Of a stretch of DNA of 64,000 nt, positions 61,301 to 64,000 are shown piece by piece. Made by a program: the position numbers and the translations under genes. The stretch is from Lantana camara (lineage: Eukaryota > Streptophyta > Magnoliopsida > Lamiales > Verbenaceae). Every line of letters starts with the position of its first letter. Position 1 is the stretch's first letter. The notes beneath the pieces are model-generated. The model had not been told where the DNA came from. It searched no databases and saw only the letters and a list, made by a program, of their open reading frames with translations. The stretch covers positions 30,165,001 to 30,229,000 of the forward strand of contig CM074855.1 of NCBI GenBank assembly GCA_037501455.1, written 5' to 3'.

Positions 61301-62439
61301 ACTAAACTTAAAACCTATTGATGGAATGCTAGGAATTTAATTCAAAATTTGCATCTCGAATTAAACACCTATTTGTTCGAAATTAGCTTAATATTTAATG
61401 GGAATTTTCGAATCAACCGAAGAGTTGTCCGGTTCGACCTCACCAACATATATGTTATCCAATTTTATTAGTCTTGATTAATGCAAGTACACTTAAATGC
61501 ATATCAAACAAGCACATAAACAGATAACATGTCCTAGCATGATACTAACATGTAATGATCATGGGTTCTACCTATCTTATGCGTGATATGTGGGAGCCAC
61601 TCCACAATCACAAGTTCTAACATACATGCCACATAAACAGTTTAAATCACATAAGGGAAAGCGGTAACAAAATACGATCCCTATCTCTATTACATTTAAC
61701 AATTGAGATTCCCCTCCCTTACATTTTCAGGGGTCTTCACTTATGGCCTCCTTGTTACTTGAATGTGGTCCATCTTACTCCATGGGTGCATTGTCTCCAA
61801 AATGAAAATAAAACCTCACCACCTATCTCTACTCTCAAATAACAATAAAAGGAAAAAGACATAAAGTAATAAGGCTCAATCTTCATATTGGCCTTAGACA
61901 ATTACACGGGGCATACCCCGGCCTCAAAACAGTAATATGGAAAGCCACATAATAAATCACATAACAGTACGCACATAAGTGAGGCTCCAACCTCAATTGA
62001 AAAACGCAACTATAGGGCTCCAACCCCAATTTAAACCATCCATGTGCATAAATTAAAACCATACATAGATCTAAACCCATGATCACCTAACATGCTTTTG
62101 CGAGAATTTAAATTTAGCCAATAAATTAAAATTCTCGTTTCAAGTCCTAATGACTTAAAACACGACTTAGATGCAATTCTTGTTCAAGAGCCTTTTCAAT
62201 AAAACCCGAAAAACAACAAACCAATAAAATTCCAATTAATTTCCAAAATTAATAATTTTATTCTTTCATTATTTTCAGAAAATAAAATTCATAATTTTCC
62301 CAAAATCCAAATCGCTTTAATTTCTCAAAAATCCCAATTTAATCAAAATTTTAGAATAATTTTATTTTAGCAAAACTGATTTTAAAAGATAAAATTAAAA
62401 TAAAATTAAATCGGGATTTTCAAGGACCGAAAATGCGAA

Positions 62440-62790
62440 ACACGAAACACGAAGATTGGCCCGAAACCATCCGCCCAAAGGAGGGCATCGCCGCGCGGCA
62501 TCAGGCTCGCGCCAGCTGTGCGCACAGCGTGCGGCAATTGCCGCCTGCGTGCGCGCGCTGGGCGCGCGCCTCGTGCGCTTGTCGCGCGCAGCAATGCCAG
62601 CCCGATGGCGGGCGGTCTCGGCCAGGGCATCCCGCTCTGTTGCGGGACGGTGAGGGCGGCTGTCCCGCGCGGTTGCTGGACAGGCGAGCAGTCGCGCCTA
62701 GGCACGGGCGGGAGGGCCTCCCGCGCGGTTGCGGGAGGGCTGGGCGGTGGCGACGGGCTGGGCGTGCGACTTGCTAGCATGCCTAGGCTC
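62440..62790. other. GC-rich segment in the element 2 leader
   Basis: About 350 bp of strongly GC- and CpG-rich sequence with gcgcgc runs, inside an otherwise AT-rich leader. Overlapping frames on both strands are composition artefacts. Confidence 0.7.
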
Positions 62791-63050
62791 GTCCTATTTC
62801 GTGTTCGTTTCGTATTTTTAAAGTTTCTCCAAAACCCGTTTCAATTAAAAAATTCGATTTAGATAAATTTCAACTAAAATAATTTTCAAAAACACGATTT
62901 GAGAAAACAGTTTTAGAAATTCAGGAAAAATTACAATTTCGTATTTCAGGCTTTCTAAAAGAACTCATGAATACCTCATTCGCATCTAAGCCTAAGAATT
63001 TCTACCAAATTCAGAATAATTGAGACTAATCAGAAACACGATTAACGAGG

Positions 63051-63064
63051 TGGCTCTGATACCA
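63051..63064 (-). promoter_or_regulatory. tRNA-Met primer-binding site, Copia element 2
   Basis: On the minus strand TGGTATCAGAGCCA, two bases inside the LTR boundary at 63067. Confidence 0.95.
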
Positions 63065-63066
63065 CT

Positions 63067-64000
63067 TGTTGGAAAACACGAATCAGAAAGCAGCGGAATA
63101 TAAAAAATTTTCCCAACAAAAGGATCTAGGACTCGCAATCGTGCAACCAAATTCGTAAAGATAGAAAACTTACTTTTCTTTTATTCTTTCTTGAAGCGTT
63201 TCAAGCCACCCAAGAACGCTCTTCTCGCGGCTTGATCCCCTCTCCTTGGTAAAGCTCGAATCTTCAAACTTCTAACTTGAAGTCTCTAGAGAAAGTCCAC
63301 CAACTTGATCACAATCTAACTAGTAAGGATGCTAGTTCTCTAGTTAGTGTTTAGGCTTAACCTAGGGTTTAATTTAACCTTGGAGAAAGGAAGGTGTTCA
63401 ACACATGAACCAAGAATTGTCAATTAGCTCAAAAGGGGAGCATGAGCTCCCCTATATATAGGAAAGGGGAGGGACGGCCGAACTCCTTGTTGGGCAAGGA
63501 TTTGGTTTGTCTCTCTCCTATTACTTGATCATCAAGTATTTTCCAACTTTGACTTTGAATTCTAATTCAAGTCAACTTTTAAGAGAGCTAAAAATATCCA
63601 AACTATTTTTGGATAATTTTATACTTTATTTATTATAAAATAAATAACTTATTTTTATCTAATTAATTAATTCGTAATTAATTAACTAGATTATTTTCTC
63701 CAAAATTAGACTTTCTTTTTAATTCAAAATTAAACCAAAGTCTATTAAATAATTAACTAATTAATTATTTAATATATATATAATATATATATATACACAC
63801 GTGTGTGACACGTGTCACAGTGACACGTGTCACTCACGTGAGCCACACGTGTGACTTCACACGTGTGGAACCCTCTTGGCCCGATTAACTCGGTTAATCA
63901 TTTTCAAGCCTCAACTCATGTAACCAAGTTGTTGTGTGTGACCCTCTAGGTTCTCAATTCAATTAGCAGTGACCCTAATTAATTAATTCACTAATTAATT
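63067..64000 (-). repeat. 5' LTR of Copia element 2, cut by the window end
   Basis: Begins TGTTGGAAAAC on the plus strand and still continues at 64000. A minus-strand TATATATA box lies at 63452-63461 and a G-box cluster at 63797-63869. Confidence 0.9.
63797..63869. promoter_or_regulatory. G-box cluster, Copia element 2 5' LTR
   Basis: Six ACGT cores in about 75 bp, mostly ACACGTGT plus one TCACGTGA. In the transcribed orientation they lie upstream of the TATA box at 63452-63461. Confidence 0.65.

Larger units (their letters stand above)
60758..63050 (-). other. Leader of Copia element 2
   Basis: A 2.3-kb non-coding leader between primer site and gag. It contains an array of four repeated hairpin-like motifs (60945-61300) and a GC-rich segment (62440-62790) unlike the rest of the element. 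Confidence 0.6.
55615..64000 (-). mobile_element. Copia element 2, nearly intact coding region
   Basis: On the minus strand: 5' LTR from beyond the window end to 63067, primer site, 2.3-kb leader, polyprotein 60757-56838 with one frameshift, polypurine tract, 3' LTR 56821-55615. By comparison of the two partial LTRs the full LTR is close to 1.95 kb. The 3' LTR lacks the roughly 745 bp that lie at 63067-63810 of the 5' LTR. Confidence 0.92.

Noticed and set aside
62406..62862. Overlapping frames of 114-124 residues on both strands
   Set aside because: GC-rich leader of Copia element 2; Arg/Ala-rich composition and no domain.

Overview
This is a gene-poor, AT-rich stretch of plant nuclear DNA, almost certainly from a eudicot; I could not name the species. 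The evidence is plant LTR retrotransposons primed by initiator tRNA-Met, an integrated Caulimoviridae genome, CACTA, Mutator and hAT transposons, and one intron-containing plant gene. No tRNA, rRNA or CRISPR locus was seen.

Region by region. (1) 1-8168, minus strand: one complete integrated pararetrovirus unit of about 8.1 kb. It carries movement protein, a capsid-protease-reverse transcriptase-RNase H polyprotein and three further ORFs, all in one direction and damaged by a few stops and frameshifts. Its first 70 bp recur at its right end, which abuts a TA microsatellite. (2) 8631-25419: a nest of transposons. A short SIRE-like Copia element has one LTR split by a Gypsy LTR, which is split by a 12-kb CACTA element. 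The CACTA element itself contains a Mutator-type MITE, a short Gypsy element, a 2-kb Copia solo LTR and decayed LRR receptor-kinase exons. (3) 25723-28381: a Mutator-type insertion with a 10-bp target duplication and a hAT-type MITE with an 8-bp one. (4) 29373-33764, minus strand: the only intact host gene. It is a PSK SIMULATOR (PSI3-like) gene whose 12 coding exons, resolved at their splice sites, give a 622-residue open frame. (5) 35249-39427: a 4.18-kb Gypsy solo LTR with a perfect 5-bp target duplication. (6) 41620-45300: a broken L1-type LINE cut by a Copia LTR fragment. (7) 45742-55215, plus strand: a Copia element with 2.3-kb LTRs and a ruined polyprotein. (8) 55216-64000, minus strand: a second Copia family, nearly intact in coding sequence (one frameshift), running off the window end.

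How it works together: the host gene at 29-34 kb is the only likely cellular function. It would encode a myristoylated plasma-membrane protein of the PSI family, tied to phytosulfokine growth signalling. The rest is selfish DNA. The virus unit looks like a polycistronic genome whose ORFs abut through stop/start overlaps. The Copia elements carry LTR promoters (TATA boxes, G-box clusters) and structured leaders. In one leader a near-constant 17-18-nt sequence recurs four times, flanked by short complementary arms that differ each time.
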